From: Chryseobacterium candidae
GTDB lineage: Bacteria; Bacteroidota; Bacteroidia; Flavobacteriales; Weeksellaceae
Direction: 5' to 3'
DNA length: 64,000 nucleotides
NCBI RefSeq assembly: GCF_004916905.1
Contig: NZ_SDLV01000061.1
Location: 31,179-95,178, forward strand
The position numbers and the translations under genes are program-made. Under the pieces are notes generated by a model. It worked only from the letters and a program-made list of their open reading frames with translations, searched no databases and was not told where the DNA came from. Below, one piece after another: positions 41,461 to 49,633 of this stretch; positions within the stretch are counted from its first letter, which is position 1; each line of letters begins with the position of its first letter.

Positions 41461-41547
41461 ATGTAACAATATACTAATGTAAAAATGTAACAATAAATTC
41501 GTAATAACCAATAATTGGTAAATTGTTATACTGCTACATTGATAAAT
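41461..41547. repeat. Intercistronic palindromic spacer, type A
   Basis: Units TGTAACAATATACTAATGTA on the left and AATTGTTATACTGCTACATTG on the right (given in 20-base or shorter parts: AACAATATACTAATGT; ATACTGCTACATTG) form an imperfect hairpin ahead of paaZ. Confidence 0.65.
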
Positions 41548-41557
41548 TAAATATTTT

Positions 41558-44053
41558 ATGGAAAAGTTAAAAAACTATATCTACGGACAATGGGTAGAAG
41601 GTACCGGAAGCGGAATTCCTTTGTACAATGCCGTTACAGGAGAGCAGGTGGCTGTTTCCGATACAGAAGGACTTAATTTTGAACAGGCTCTTGACTATGG
41701 GAGAACTGTAGGATACAAAAACCTTTCTTCAATGACTTTCTATGATCGGGGAGAAATGCTGAAAAAAGTAGCACTTTATTTACTGGAAAGAAAGAAAAAA
41801 TACTACGACTTATCATACAAAACAGGAGCTACCCATGTGGATTCATGGGTGGATATTGAAGGAGGTTTCGGAACTTTCTTTACCTATTCCGGATTGGCAA
41901 AAAGAATGCTTCCTAATACTTCATTCTGGGTAGATGGAGATACTCAGAAGATCTCCGCTAACGGAACTTTCCTGGGGACTCATATTTTAACGCCAAGTGA
42001 AGGGGTTTCTGTACAGATCAACGCCTATAACTTTCCAGTGTGGGGTATGTTGGAAAAATTATCCACCTCCTTATTAGCTGGTGTTCCTTCTATTGTAAAA
42101 CCATCTCCTTTCGGATCTTATCTTACCAATGTGGTATTTCAGGATATGATTGAAAGTGGAATATTGCCTGAAGGTGCTGTGCAGTTAGTTTGCGGAGAGC
42201 CGGGAAATATTCTTGATTATGTTCAGGATGGAGACTCTGTCTTATTTACCGGTTCTGCTCACACAGGTAGAAAATTAAAATCACTGCCATCTATCGCAGG
42301 AAATGCCGTTCGTTTCAATATGGAAGCAGATTCCCTGAACTGTTCAATCCTTGGATTGGAAGCCAAACCGGGAACTCCTGAATTCGATTTATTCATCAAA
42401 GAAGTTCGTAACGAAATGACGACAAAAGCAGGGCAGAAATGTACGGCTATCAGAAGAATTATCGTTCCCGAACACTTAATTGGTGACGTTCAGAATGCTT
42501 TGTCTAAAGCTTTGGATCAGACGAAAATCGGAAACCCATTAAGCAGGGAAACCAAAATGGGATCTTTGGTAGGAAGACAGCAGTACGAAGAAGTTCTGAG
42601 AAAAGTAAATCTATTAAAATCAGAAACAGAACTTGTCTATGACGGGAAACATGAACTGGTAGATGCTAACTACGAAAATGGAGCATTTATGAGTCCGAAA
42701 CTATTCCTGAACGACAAGCCTTTCGAAAAAAATATCTCTCACGATGTAGAAGCTTTCGGGCCGGTATCTACATTAATGCCATATAAAGATGCTGAGGAAG
42801 CTGCTGCATTGGCAAAAAGAGGAAAAGGAAGTTTAGTGGGATCTATTGTTTCTCATGACGAGAACTTTATCGCTGAAACTTCATGGAAAATGGCTTCCCA
42901 GCACGGAAGAATCTTTGTACTAAACAGAGATAATGCTAAAGAAAGCACAGGCCACGGTTCACCACTTCCTACATTGATGCACGGAGGTCCTGGTAGAGCA
43001 GGTGGCGGAGAGGAAATGGGCGGACTGAGCGGTCTTCATTTCTTCCTACAGAAAACAGCAATCCAGGGATCTCCGGATGTACTGAAAGCAATCACTAAGA
43101 TTTATCAGCAGGGAGCAGAGAAAAAATTCTCAGACAAGCATCCTTTCCAGAAATATTTTGAGGAAGTGGAAGTAGGAGACTCCTTAGAAACAGCAGGAAG
43201 AACAGTTACTGATGCAGATATCGTCAACTTTTCCAATGTTTCATGGGATCATTTCTATGCCCATACAGATGCTACAAGTTTAACAGGTACAATCTTTGAT
43301 AAAACTGTTGCTCACGGATATTTCATCCTTTCAGCAGCAGCAGGATTATTTGTTTCCGGTAAAAAAGGACCTGTTATTGCCAATTACGGATTGGAAGACT
43401 GCAGTTTCTTCAAACCTGTATACGCCGGAGATACCATCACGGTTTATTTAACAGCAAAAGAAAAAATCAACAGAGGCGTAAAAGGAAGAAACATTCCTTC
43501 CGGTGTTGTAAAATGGCTGGTTGAGGTTGTAAACCAAAGAGATGAGGTGGTTTGCGTGGCAACAATCTTAACATTGGTCGCAAAACAATCACCTTTCATC
43601 GACCTGAATGTGAAAAATGTTCAGAAAATAGTAAACAGTTTAACGGAAAATACTGCTGCACTTTGGGGAAAAATGTCTCCGCAGCAGATGATAGAACATC
43701 TTGAGCAGGCTTTATTGGTAAGTTTTGGAGAGCCTGAAGCAGATAAATGCTTCACCCCGGAGGAACATCTTGAAAAATGGCAGGATTCACTTTACAACCA
43801 CAGAGCAATGCCAAAAGAATTCACCGCTCCGTTCCTTCCGCAGGATGGTTCACTTCCTGAACTAAGACACAAAAACCTGGAAGCTGCAAAACTGTCATTC
43901 ATGGATAACCTTAAGAAGTTTGTGATCTACTACAAGGAAAATCCACAGGCAGAACACATGAATTACGTTTTCGGAAAACTGAATAAAGAAATGTGGGAAC
44001 TGATGCACAAAAAGCATTTTACCCACCACTTCCAACAATTTGGATTGATTTAA
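41558..44053 (+). CDS. paaZ: PaaZ ring-opening enzyme with extra C-terminal DinB-like domain
   Basis: This 831-residue bifunctional enzyme opens oxepin-CoA and oxidises the resulting aldehyde. The aldehyde dehydrogenase domain (about 1-525) carries the general-base Glu in FNMEADSLNC and the nucleophile Cys in AGQKCTAIRR. The MaoC hydratase domain (about 545-685) has HFYAHTDATS and HGYFILS. E. coli PaaZ ends near residue 681; here a further ~145 residues follow (LWGKMSPQQMIEHLEQAL, HMNYVFGKLNKEMWEL, KHFTHHFQQFGLI), which look like a DUF1569/DinB-superfamily helical bundle with several His. The last gene of the cluster, followed by a terminator. Confidence 0.93.
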   Translation: MEKLKNYIYGQWVEGTGSGIPLYNAVTGEQVAVSDTEGLNFEQALDYGRTVGYKNLSSMTFYDRGEMLKKVALYLLERKKKYYDLSYKTGATHVDSWVDIEGGFGTFFTYSGLAKRMLPNTSFWVDGDTQKISANGTFLGTHILTPSEGVSVQINAYNFPVWGMLEKLSTSLLAGVPSIVKPSPFGSYLTNVVFQDMIESGILPEGAVQLVCGEPGNILDYVQDGDSVLFTGSAHTGRKLKSLPSIAGNAVRFNMEADSLNCSILGLEAKPGTPEFDLFIKEVRNEMTTKAGQKCTAIRRIIVPEHLIGDVQNALSKALDQTKIGNPLSRETKMGSLVGRQQYEEVLRKVNLLKSETELVYDGKHELVDANYENGAFMSPKLFLNDKPFEKNISHDVEAFGPVSTLMPYKDAEEAAALAKRGKGSLVGSIVSHDENFIAETSWKMASQHGRIFVLNRDNAKESTGHGSPLPTLMHGGPGRAGGGEEMGGLSGLHFFLQKTAIQGSPDVLKAITKIYQQGAEKKFSDKHPFQKYFEEVEVGDSLETAGRTVTDADIVNFSNVSWDHFYAHTDATSLTGTIFDKTVAHGYFILSAAAGLFVSGKKGPVIANYGLEDCSFFKPVYAGDTITVYLTAKEKINRGVKGRNIPSGVVKWLVEVVNQRDEVVCVATILTLVAKQSPFIDLNVKNVQKIVNSLTENTAALWGKMSPQQMIEHLEQALLVSFGEPEADKCFTPEEHLEKWQDSLYNHRAMPKEFTAPFLPQDGSLPELRHKNLEAAKLSFMDNLKKFVIYYKENPQAEHMNYVFGKLNKEMWELMHKKHFTHHFQQFGLI

Positions 44054-44078
44054 TTCAGAATAAAATATAAATTTAGAG

Positions 44079-44107
44079 TCCCTTTCATCAAATGAAAGGG
44101 ATTTTTT
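44079..44107 (+). terminator. Terminator of the paa operon
   Basis: 10-bp stem TCCCTTTCAT / ATGAAAGGGA with a 3-nt loop followed by T6, 26 bp after the paaZ stop. Confidence 0.92.
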
Positions 44108-44118
44108 GATAGATTTTT

Positions 44119-44151
44119 ATCCATGTCAAGGTTTAAAACCTTGGCATGGAT
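44119..44151. repeat. REP-like palindrome, solitary copy
   Basis: ATCCATG, a T-G wobble, then CAAGGTT paired with AACCTTG and CATGGAT. The AGGTTT/AAACCT centre is shared with the palindromes at 39931, 40581 and 56797, although the outer arms differ. Confidence 0.8.
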
Positions 44152-44195
44152 AGTGCAAATGGGAATGTTGTTTATTTACAATAGAAAATGATTTT

Positions 44196-44882
44196 ATGAG
44201 CAAAACTTTTGCAGACCATGTTATAAAGTTCAATGAAAACCTGAGCTATACAGGAAATTTACCTGAAGGTTTTGATGTTCTGAATCCGTATCTGGAAAAC
44301 CCTGAAACATTAATGGTAATGCAGACGTTTTATCATAAATATTATAATGATTCATCCCGAAGAAAATTTATTATCGGAATCAATCCAGGCCGTCATGGAG
44401 CTGGAGTAACCGGAGTTCCGTTTACCGATACAAAAAGATTGGAAAGTGTCTGCGGAATCAAAATGGAATCTGCCCATACTCATGAAATTTCTTCCGTTTT
44501 CATCTATGATATGATTGAAAACTATGGAGGTGCTGATCTTTTCTATAAAGATATTTATATCAATTCTCCATTTCCACTGGCTATCGTTAGAAAAACAAAA
44601 AATGGCTGGCTTAATGCTAATTATTATGACGATAAAAAATTATTCGAAGCTGTAAAGGATTTTATGATTGAATCTTTGAAGAAACATATCAGTCTCAATC
44701 TTGATGTATCAGAAGTTTTTATTCTTGGTAAAAAGAATGCCGGTTTTATTTCAAAACTAAACAAAGAAGCAAAACTGTTTGATAAAATGACAGTTCTGGA
44801 GCATCCACGCTATATCCAACAGTATAAATCCAAAGAAAAACAGATTTATATAGATAAGTATATTATAGCTTTGCAGAAATGA
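44196..44882 (+). CDS. SMUG-like uracil-DNA glycosylase family protein
   Basis: This 228-residue protein has the UDG-superfamily layout: GINPGRHGAGVTGVPFTD near 68-85 as the water-activating loop (Asn-Pro-Gly), INSPFPL, FILGKKNAG, and HPRYI near 207 as the intercalation loop. This matches the SMUG2/DUF4918 type found in Bacteroidota. Likely role is removal of uracil or oxidised pyrimidines from DNA. Monocistronic. Confidence 0.82.
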   Translation: MSKTFADHVIKFNENLSYTGNLPEGFDVLNPYLENPETLMVMQTFYHKYYNDSSRRKFIIGINPGRHGAGVTGVPFTDTKRLESVCGIKMESAHTHEISSVFIYDMIENYGGADLFYKDIYINSPFPLAIVRKTKNGWLNANYYDDKKLFEAVKDFMIESLKKHISLNLDVSEVFILGKKNAGFISKLNKEAKLFDKMTVLEHPRYIQQYKSKEKQIYIDKYIIALQK

Positions 44883-44911
44883 CAAAATCCCTTCGTAGAA
44901 AGGGATTTGTC
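44881..44911. terminator. Bidirectional terminator between convergent genes
   Basis: Stem GACAAAATCCCTT / AAAGGGATTTGTC with one slipped base and a 5-nt loop, directly after the stop of 44196-44882 and ahead of the 3' end of the minus-strand gene. Confidence 0.8.
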
Positions 44912-44966
44912 ATTCATGAATTAGAATCTTTATGGGAATGTGGAACTTATGATTAATTTTCTGAAG

Positions 44967-45788
44967 TTAGTTCTTAATTACTTTGGTAGACTCTGTTGCT
45001 GTTTTAATAATGTAAACTCCTTTTGGAAGTTCTGAAATATTGATTTCATTATTTCCCTTTTGAGTTGGTACAGCCTTCAGCATTTTACCGTCCAGGCTGT
45101 AGATTTTAGCTTCACTGGCTTTTTCTGTAGTGATAGAAATTGGCCCGCTGGTTGGATTAGGATAAACAGTCAAGTCTTTTTTAGTGCTTTTAGCTTCCGA
45201 AGTTCCCAATACCAGATTGCTGTCTTTTACCCAGGTGAAAGCATCCAAACCTACATATCGGAAGGCTCCGTTCGCGGTGATCTGCAACTCGTCAATCACA
45301 ATGTTTGAGTAGTTTTGCCCGTTTAAATTGGTCAAGTCAATCAAAGTGAATCCGTTTGTAGTACCTAAACTTGTAGCAAATCCGGTAGTTTTTGTTTGAG
45401 TAAATTTTGTTACTCCACTTAATTTTCCGGTTACAGTAAGTGTTCCTGCCACATTCAGATCCAGGTTCAATGCAGAAAGATACATCCAGAATCTGTTTAC
45501 TTTAAACAGATTAGACGTGGTCTTAATACTAAATGATGGCGGAAATTGAGAATCATTGGAATTATCAATATATCTGTTGTCATTGGCTGTTCCGTTCCAG
45601 CCAGTTCCGGGAAAATTTCCCTGAATATCGAAAACGCTTGTATGGGAAATGATATTGAATATAACCCCATTATCGGTGAAGCTTGTACTTGCGTTCGATT
45701 CTGTCTCAAATTGTTCTGTACTGGTCTGCCCGAATGAGAAAATTGAAATGAGCAGACTACAGATTGCTAAAAAAGTAGTGCTTTTCAT
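44967..45788 (-). CDS. Secreted protein with T9SS type A sorting domain
   Basis: This 273-residue protein has a signal peptide ending SFGQ, a beta-rich domain (about 25-195) of no named family, and a C-terminal sorting domain from about residue 203 (LTVYPNPTSGPISI ... LPKGVYIIK ... KVIKN) that directs it through the type IX system to the cell surface or outside. It is preceded on the same strand, 36 bp away, by the phage-collar-domain gene; they may form an operon. Confidence 0.88.
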   Translation of the reverse strand: MKSTTFLAICSLLISIFSFGQTSTEQFETESNASTSFTDNGVIFNIISHTSVFDIQGNFPGTGWNGTANDNRYIDNSNDSQFPPSFSIKTTSNLFKVNRFWMYLSALNLDLNVAGTLTVTGKLSGVTKFTQTKTTGFATSLGTTNGFTLIDLTNLNGQNYSNIVIDELQITANGAFRYVGLDAFTWVKDSNLVLGTSEAKSTKKDLTVYPNPTSGPISITTEKASEAKIYSLDGKMLKAVPTQKGNNEINISELPKGVYIIKTATESTKVIKN

Positions 45789-45824
45789 GATTTTTGTTTT
45801 AAATGTTAGGTTGTTGTATGGCTA

Positions 45825-46376
45825 TTAATCCCTTGGTGGGTAAATACCTTCCACACAAATGATATAATTTAAGCCAAGATAAGGCGGCATATTATTCACA
45901 GGCTGGCTTTGGCCGATGAAGCTAATGCTTTGATTATTAATAACCGTATCAGGGTTAGCATTATTCACAAAACTAGGTACTGCATTGAAATCTCTTCCCA
46001 CCTGTGTTCCTGAGATAGCAATTGTTGAAGTGGCCGTTGGAGTAGATGAATTGGCATTTTTATTCGCTACTTTAAGCTGAAACCCTGCCCCTACGCTTGG
46101 AAGGTTTGATGCTAAAAGTGTATTTTGTGTAGTACCTGACACTGCGCCCAAAGGATAATATTCGTTGGCATTTACATTTCCTGCGCCTAAAGCCATACGC
46201 CCTTTTAAGTTGGGCAGAGCAAAAGTAGTGATGCCGTCTCCACCATAAGTTGTTCCTAAAATAGAGAATAAGGCAGAATTTCTTGAGATGCTTATTAAAC
46301 TTCCATCGCAAAACATCCATCCTCTAGGGGCAAAATTCCCTGCAAATAATTTTACAATTCCAATGTACTCGTCCAT
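45825..46376 (-). CDS. Phage tail-collar domain protein (microcystin-dependent protein family)
   Basis: This 183-residue protein has the collar-domain start IGIVKLFAGNFAPRGWMFCDG, the YGGDGITTFALPNLKGR loop and the C-terminal NMPPYLGLNYIICVEG, the pattern of chromosomally encoded MdpB-like proteins as well as phage short-tail collars. No other phage genes are nearby, and such proteins are frequent in Bacteroidota chromosomes, often in sets of two or three; here it is single. No signal peptide is visible. Function unknown. Confidence 0.88.
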   Translation of the reverse strand: MDEYIGIVKLFAGNFAPRGWMFCDGSLISISRNSALFSILGTTYGGDGITTFALPNLKGRMALGAGNVNANEYYPLGAVSGTTQNTLLASNLPSVGAGFQLKVANKNANSSTPTATSTIAISGTQVGRDFNAVPSFVNNANPDTVINNQSISFIGQSQPVNNMPPYLGLNYIICVEGIYPPRD

Positions 46377-46601
46377 GATAATATTTTTTTTAGTTTTAGA
46401 TTTCTTACTCTTTTACAGGCTTTTCAGACTCCGCCTTTTGGTTGTTAATTCTCAGTTCAAAGGAACGATTAATAACAAGGAGGTACTAGAGTAGAAAATA
46501 CCAAATTTAAAACTCCGTATTTCTACGTAATAACATCTTGAAGTATGCTTATTCAAAAAGAAAATTTATATTTTAAGTTTCTCTGAACGAGCTATATTTC
46601 G

Positions 46602-46609
46602 TATTTTTG
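46602..46609 (+). promoter_or_regulatory. -7 promoter element (TATTTTTG)
   Basis: An exact TAnnTTTG match 22 bp before the ATG at 46632. Confidence 0.5.
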
Positions 46610-46631
46610 TAAGAATCCAATAAAAATAAAA

Positions 46632-47396
46632 ATGAGCGAATTTGTAGCATCAGAAATTAAAAATAATATTGCCGAAATCAGTTTCGGAACCCCAAAAAGC
46701 AACTCTCTTCCGGGAGCAATTTTAGAAAAACTGGCAGAAACTATCCTTGAAGAAGGAGCAAAAGAAGAGGTGAAAGCTATTTTAGTAAAAAGTGCAGGTG
46801 AGAAAGCGTTTTGTGCAGGAGCAAGTTTTGATGAGCTTTTAGCAATTGAGGAACTGGAAGCTTCCACAAAATTTTTCGGAGGTTTTGCTAAAGTTTTAAA
46901 TGCAATGAGAAACTGTGGGAAAATTGTAGTGGTAAGAGTGCAGGGAAAAACTACCGGTGGAGGAGTTGGAATTGCCTGCGGAGCAGATTATTGTTTTGCC
47001 ACTAAAGATTCAGCTCTGGCGCTTACGGAAATCAACCTTGGAATCGGACCTTTTGTAATTGGGCCTTATGTTGAAAGAAAAATAGGGAAGTCGCAATTCT
47101 CCGCAATGGCTATTGATGCAGACTTCAGATCTGCAGAATGGGCTGAGCAGCATAATATTTATCATTCTGTTTCTGATAGTATTCAGGAAATGGATGATAA
47201 ACTGGAGAAATTTTTAAAGACTTTAGCTTCAAGAAGCAGTGATGCTTTGTCATTAATTAAAAAGGTTTCATGGGAAGGAACAGATCACTTCAATGAACTA
47301 ATGCCGGCAAGAATTCATATGAGTGCAAGTCTTATTCTTGAGGACTCAGCTAAGAAAAATATTGAATCCATCAAAGAAAGGTTAAGAGCAAAGTAA
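46632..47396 (+). CDS. Enoyl-CoA hydratase/isomerase family protein
   Basis: This 254-residue crotonase-fold protein has the oxyanion-hole segments AFCAGASFDEL (about 57-67) and KTTGGGVGIACGADYCFA (about 99-116), and TEINLGIGPFVIGPYV. Of the two catalytic Glu of classical hydratases, the first position (usually GCE in the GGG segment) is not Glu, while the second (LTEINLG) is kept. It could therefore be an isomerase or a hydratase with altered chemistry. It is the nearest candidate for the missing PaaF, 2.6 kb downstream of paaZ, but it has its own promoter. Confidence 0.85.
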   Translation: MSEFVASEIKNNIAEISFGTPKSNSLPGAILEKLAETILEEGAKEEVKAILVKSAGEKAFCAGASFDELLAIEELEASTKFFGGFAKVLNAMRNCGKIVVVRVQGKTTGGGVGIACGADYCFATKDSALALTEINLGIGPFVIGPYVERKIGKSQFSAMAIDADFRSAEWAEQHNIYHSVSDSIQEMDDKLEKFLKTLASRSSDALSLIKKVSWEGTDHFNELMPARIHMSASLILEDSAKKNIESIKERLRAK

Positions 47397-47442
47397 TTTG
47401 TCTTTACTGGCTAGAAAATAATTGGATTCTGATCCAGACTTT

Positions 47443-47476
47443 ATCCGTAGAAATATTTGTTTTCTACGGATTTTTT
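47443..47476 (+). terminator. Hairpin terminator
   Basis: 11-bp stem ATCCGTAGAAA / TTTCTACGGAT, 7-nt loop, then T6, 46 bp after the stop of the enoyl-CoA hydratase gene. Confidence 0.9.
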
Positions 47477-47585
47477 GTGCCTTTTGGTTTTTTAAAAAAA
47501 GAATACAGTTTTTAGATTTTCAGATGCCGCTAAAATAATTCTAATATATCGGGTAAGAATTATATCCAAAATTTTAAATAAAAAC

Positions 47586-47627
47586 TTGGCGAATTGAAAA
47601 TAATTTATAACTTTGTAATTCAAAGTT
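47586..47627 (+). promoter_or_regulatory. Promoter with palindrome over the -7 element
   Basis: -33 TTG at 47586-47588, 19-bp spacer, -7 TAACTTTG at 47608-47615. The palindrome AACTTTG-TAATT-CAAAGTT spans 47609-47627, so a repressor bound there would cover the -7 and start site. The same palindrome recurs at 49277-49295. Confidence 0.75.
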
Positions 47628-47633
47628 CTTTTT

Positions 47634-48251
47634 ATGAGTTCAAAAAACTATCACGAAGACTTATCCCACATTCGTTCTATGATGGAACGGTCTTCCAGAT
47701 TTATTTCTTTAAGTGGCTTATCCGGAGTTGTGGCCGGGTTAGCGGCAATTATTGGAGCTGTATATGTGTATTTTGTCTTTCAGAGAGAAGGAATTAGCTA
47801 TTTTGATGGAGACAGAAATATTTTAGGCCCTTCCTTAGTGAAAGAACTTGTCCTGATTGGAGCTATTATTTTGGTTGTTGCAGTCTTTAGCGGTTATATT
47901 TTTACTGCCCATAAAAGCAAAAAGAAAGGTTTGAAGATCTGGGATGCCACAACAAAAAGACTTTTGTTTACCTTTGCAGTGCCTTTGTTAGCAGGCGGTG
48001 TCTTTTGTCTCGCTCTCCTTTATCATCATCTTTTTGTTTTCATTGCTCCGGCTACACTTATTTTTTATGGATTGGCTCTGGTAGCAGCAGAACGATATAC
48101 ATTAACGGATGTAAAGTATTTAGGATATCTAGAGATTATTTTAGGACTTGTTTCTTTGTTCTTTTTAGGATGGGGATTGCTGTTCTGGGCTATTGGTTTT
48201 GGAGTTTTGCATATCGTTTATGGATTGATCATGCATAAGAAGTATAAATAA
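47634..48251 (+). CDS. Six-helix membrane protein of regulator-associated operon
   Basis: This 205-residue protein begins with a short soluble helix (NYHEDLSHIRSMMERSSRF) and has about six membrane segments arranged in pairs. I do not recognise a named family, but this type of protein is often encoded next to a small winged-helix regulator in Flavobacteriia. Its stop shares a base with the next ATG. Transcribed from the palindrome-bearing promoter just upstream. Confidence 0.75.
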   Translation: MSSKNYHEDLSHIRSMMERSSRFISLSGLSGVVAGLAAIIGAVYVYFVFQREGISYFDGDRNILGPSLVKELVLIGAIILVVAVFSGYIFTAHKSKKKGLKIWDATTKRLLFTFAVPLLAGGVFCLALLYHHLFVFIAPATLIFYGLALVAAERYTLTDVKYLGYLEIILGLVSLFFLGWGLLFWAIGFGVLHIVYGLIMHKKYK

Positions 48252-48871
48252 TGGGAATCGGTTTTGTCATATTAATACACCTTTTTGCTATATCAGTTTT
48301 CAGTTTTATATGTGCTGCTATAGGTTGTTTACTTACTTATTTTATAAGTGAAAAAGAAGGAAAGAGGAATAAAATGATATTGGCATTTATAGGACCTTTT
48401 GTGGCATTTTATACGTTCTATTTTGTCGGAATTATTGGTTTGTCCATGGTATCCGATAATAAAAAAGTGGATGTTGGAATTGGTGATGCCTGGTATGTTC
48501 CTTTGAAAAATGACCATCAGCTTTTATTTATTGATTTACCAGAACAGGCGAGTATTAATAATGGGAGTGGGCTGACATTGGTTTCACAAGTGGCTAAAAT
48601 GGAAGAGTTGGGTAGCTATGTTTTTGGAAAGACATCTGACAGCGAATATTTTTTTGTTGATTTAAAAACAAATGAGGTTAAAACTTTTCAAACAGAGAAG
48701 GAGTTAAGTGCCTTACATGTAAATAAAAAACTCAATCTAGTAGATGCAACCAAATTTTATTCAGAGAGGAAAAATGATATTATGGGCTATTGGCCTTTGT
48801 TGATAATTTTTTTATCTCTTATTGTTAGTATTGGAGCAGTATACATATGGAAGTTACTATTAATTTTTTAA
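48251..48871 (+). CDS. Membrane protein of unknown function
   Basis: This 206-residue protein has two N-terminal membrane helices (about 8-30 and 40-65), a soluble periplasmic or cytosolic middle with a beta-like segment (VPLKNDHQLLFIDLPEQ), and a C-terminal helix (about 180-203). No known family. Overlaps the preceding stop by one base; the regulator gene follows after 93 bp. Confidence 0.7.
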   Translation: MGIGFVILIHLFAISVFSFICAAIGCLLTYFISEKEGKRNKMILAFIGPFVAFYTFYFVGIIGLSMVSDNKKVDVGIGDAWYVPLKNDHQLLFIDLPEQASINNGSGLTLVSQVAKMEELGSYVFGKTSDSEYFFVDLKTNEVKTFQTEKELSALHVNKKLNLVDATKFYSERKNDIMGYWPLLIIFLSLIVSIGAVYIWKLLLIF

Positions 48872-48964
48872 TTGTAAAATTGCATTAGGCTGAAGTTACA
48901 GAGAAGTAAAAAAATGAAAGATAGTCAGATTTTGACTGTTTCAGAATAAATAAGAAAAAGTAAA

Positions 48965-49255
48965 ATGATCAAAATAAATCAGCTCAATAAAGAATTCGAA
49001 AGCCGTGTAAGACTGGGGATTATGTCCGTTCTTATGGTCAACGACTGGGTTGATTTTTCTGAAATGAAAAGCCTGCTCGAAATTACAGACGGAAATCTTG
49101 CAAGCCATAGCAATGCTCTGGAGAAAGCTGGTTATATAGAAGTGAAAAAAGAATTTGTCGGGAAGAAGCCTAAAACCTCTTATCGCGTTACCCAAAGTGG
49201 AAGACAGGCTTTTACTGAACATTTGGATGCACTGGAAAAATTATTAGGGCGATAG
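48965..49255 (+). CDS. Winged-helix transcriptional regulator
   Basis: This 96-residue single-domain regulator (MarR/ArsR-like, HTH_34 type) has ESRVRLGIMSVLMVNDWVDF, the recognition helix ITDGNLASHSNALEKAGYI, and the wing KKPKTSYRVTQSGRQAF. Small dimeric regulators of this kind bind short palindromes; AACTTTG-N5-CAAAGT(T) at the promoters on both sides is the obvious candidate. No effector domain is present. It lies at the end of the first membrane-protein operon. Confidence 0.86.
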   Translation: MIKINQLNKEFESRVRLGIMSVLMVNDWVDFSEMKSLLEITDGNLASHSNALEKAGYIEVKKEFVGKKPKTSYRVTQSGRQAFTEHLDALEKLLGR

Positions 49256-49275
49256 CCTTATATTTTTTTGAAAAT

Positions 49276-49295
49276 TAACTTTGAATTGCAAAGTA
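49276..49295 (+). promoter_or_regulatory. Promoter with palindrome over the -7 element, second copy
   Basis: -7 TAACTTTG at 49276-49283, forming the left half of AACTTTG-AATTG-CAAAGTA (49277-49295), one mismatch from a perfect palindrome and matching 47609-47627. No good -33 TTG 19 bp upstream. Drives the run of membrane protein genes starting at 49319. Confidence 0.7.
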
Positions 49296-49318
49296 CTTTA
49301 AGTAATAAAATTAATAAA

Positions 49319-49609
49319 ATGATGACACAAAAACAAAAAACACTCACAATTTATGTTCTTCCTTTGGCATTACTCAGTATTCCTTTGGCTGGAAATCTAT
49401 TTTCTAAAGAAGTAAACTGGTCAGCTTCAGATTTTCTGATAGCAGGAGCTTTACTTTTTACAGCAGCTTTTCTCATTAACCTGGTCCGAAATAAAATCAA
49501 AAAGCAAAGCCACAAAGTCCTGATCTGCATTTTTATTTTGCTGGCTCTTGCTTTGATCTGGGCCGAGCTGGCAGTAGGGATTTTCGGAAGCCCGTTTGCG
49601 GGAAGCTAA
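49319..49609 (+). CDS. Small three-helix membrane protein
   Basis: This 96-residue protein has three membrane helices (about 9-27, 38-56, 68-90). Two adjacent ATG codons (49319, 49322) follow the palindromic promoter; the longer frame from 49268 would begin upstream of the -7 element. First gene of a run through 53742. Function unknown. Confidence 0.72.
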   Translation: MMTQKQKTLTIYVLPLALLSIPLAGNLFSKEVNWSASDFLIAGALLFTAAFLINLVRNKIKKQSHKVLICIFILLALALIWAELAVGIFGSPFAGS

Positions 49610-49633
49610 AGCCGGATTTATTCAGTATTTAAT

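Noticed and set aside
31328..41557. CRISPR array suggested by recurring short units in paa spacers
   Set aside because: The units are irregular, palindromic and scattered singly between genes; there are no equal-length spacers and no cas genes.
45825..46376. Phage tail-collar domain suggesting a prophage
   Set aside because: No other phage genes, integrase or attachment sites are near, and this protein family is common as single chromosomal genes in Bacteroidota.
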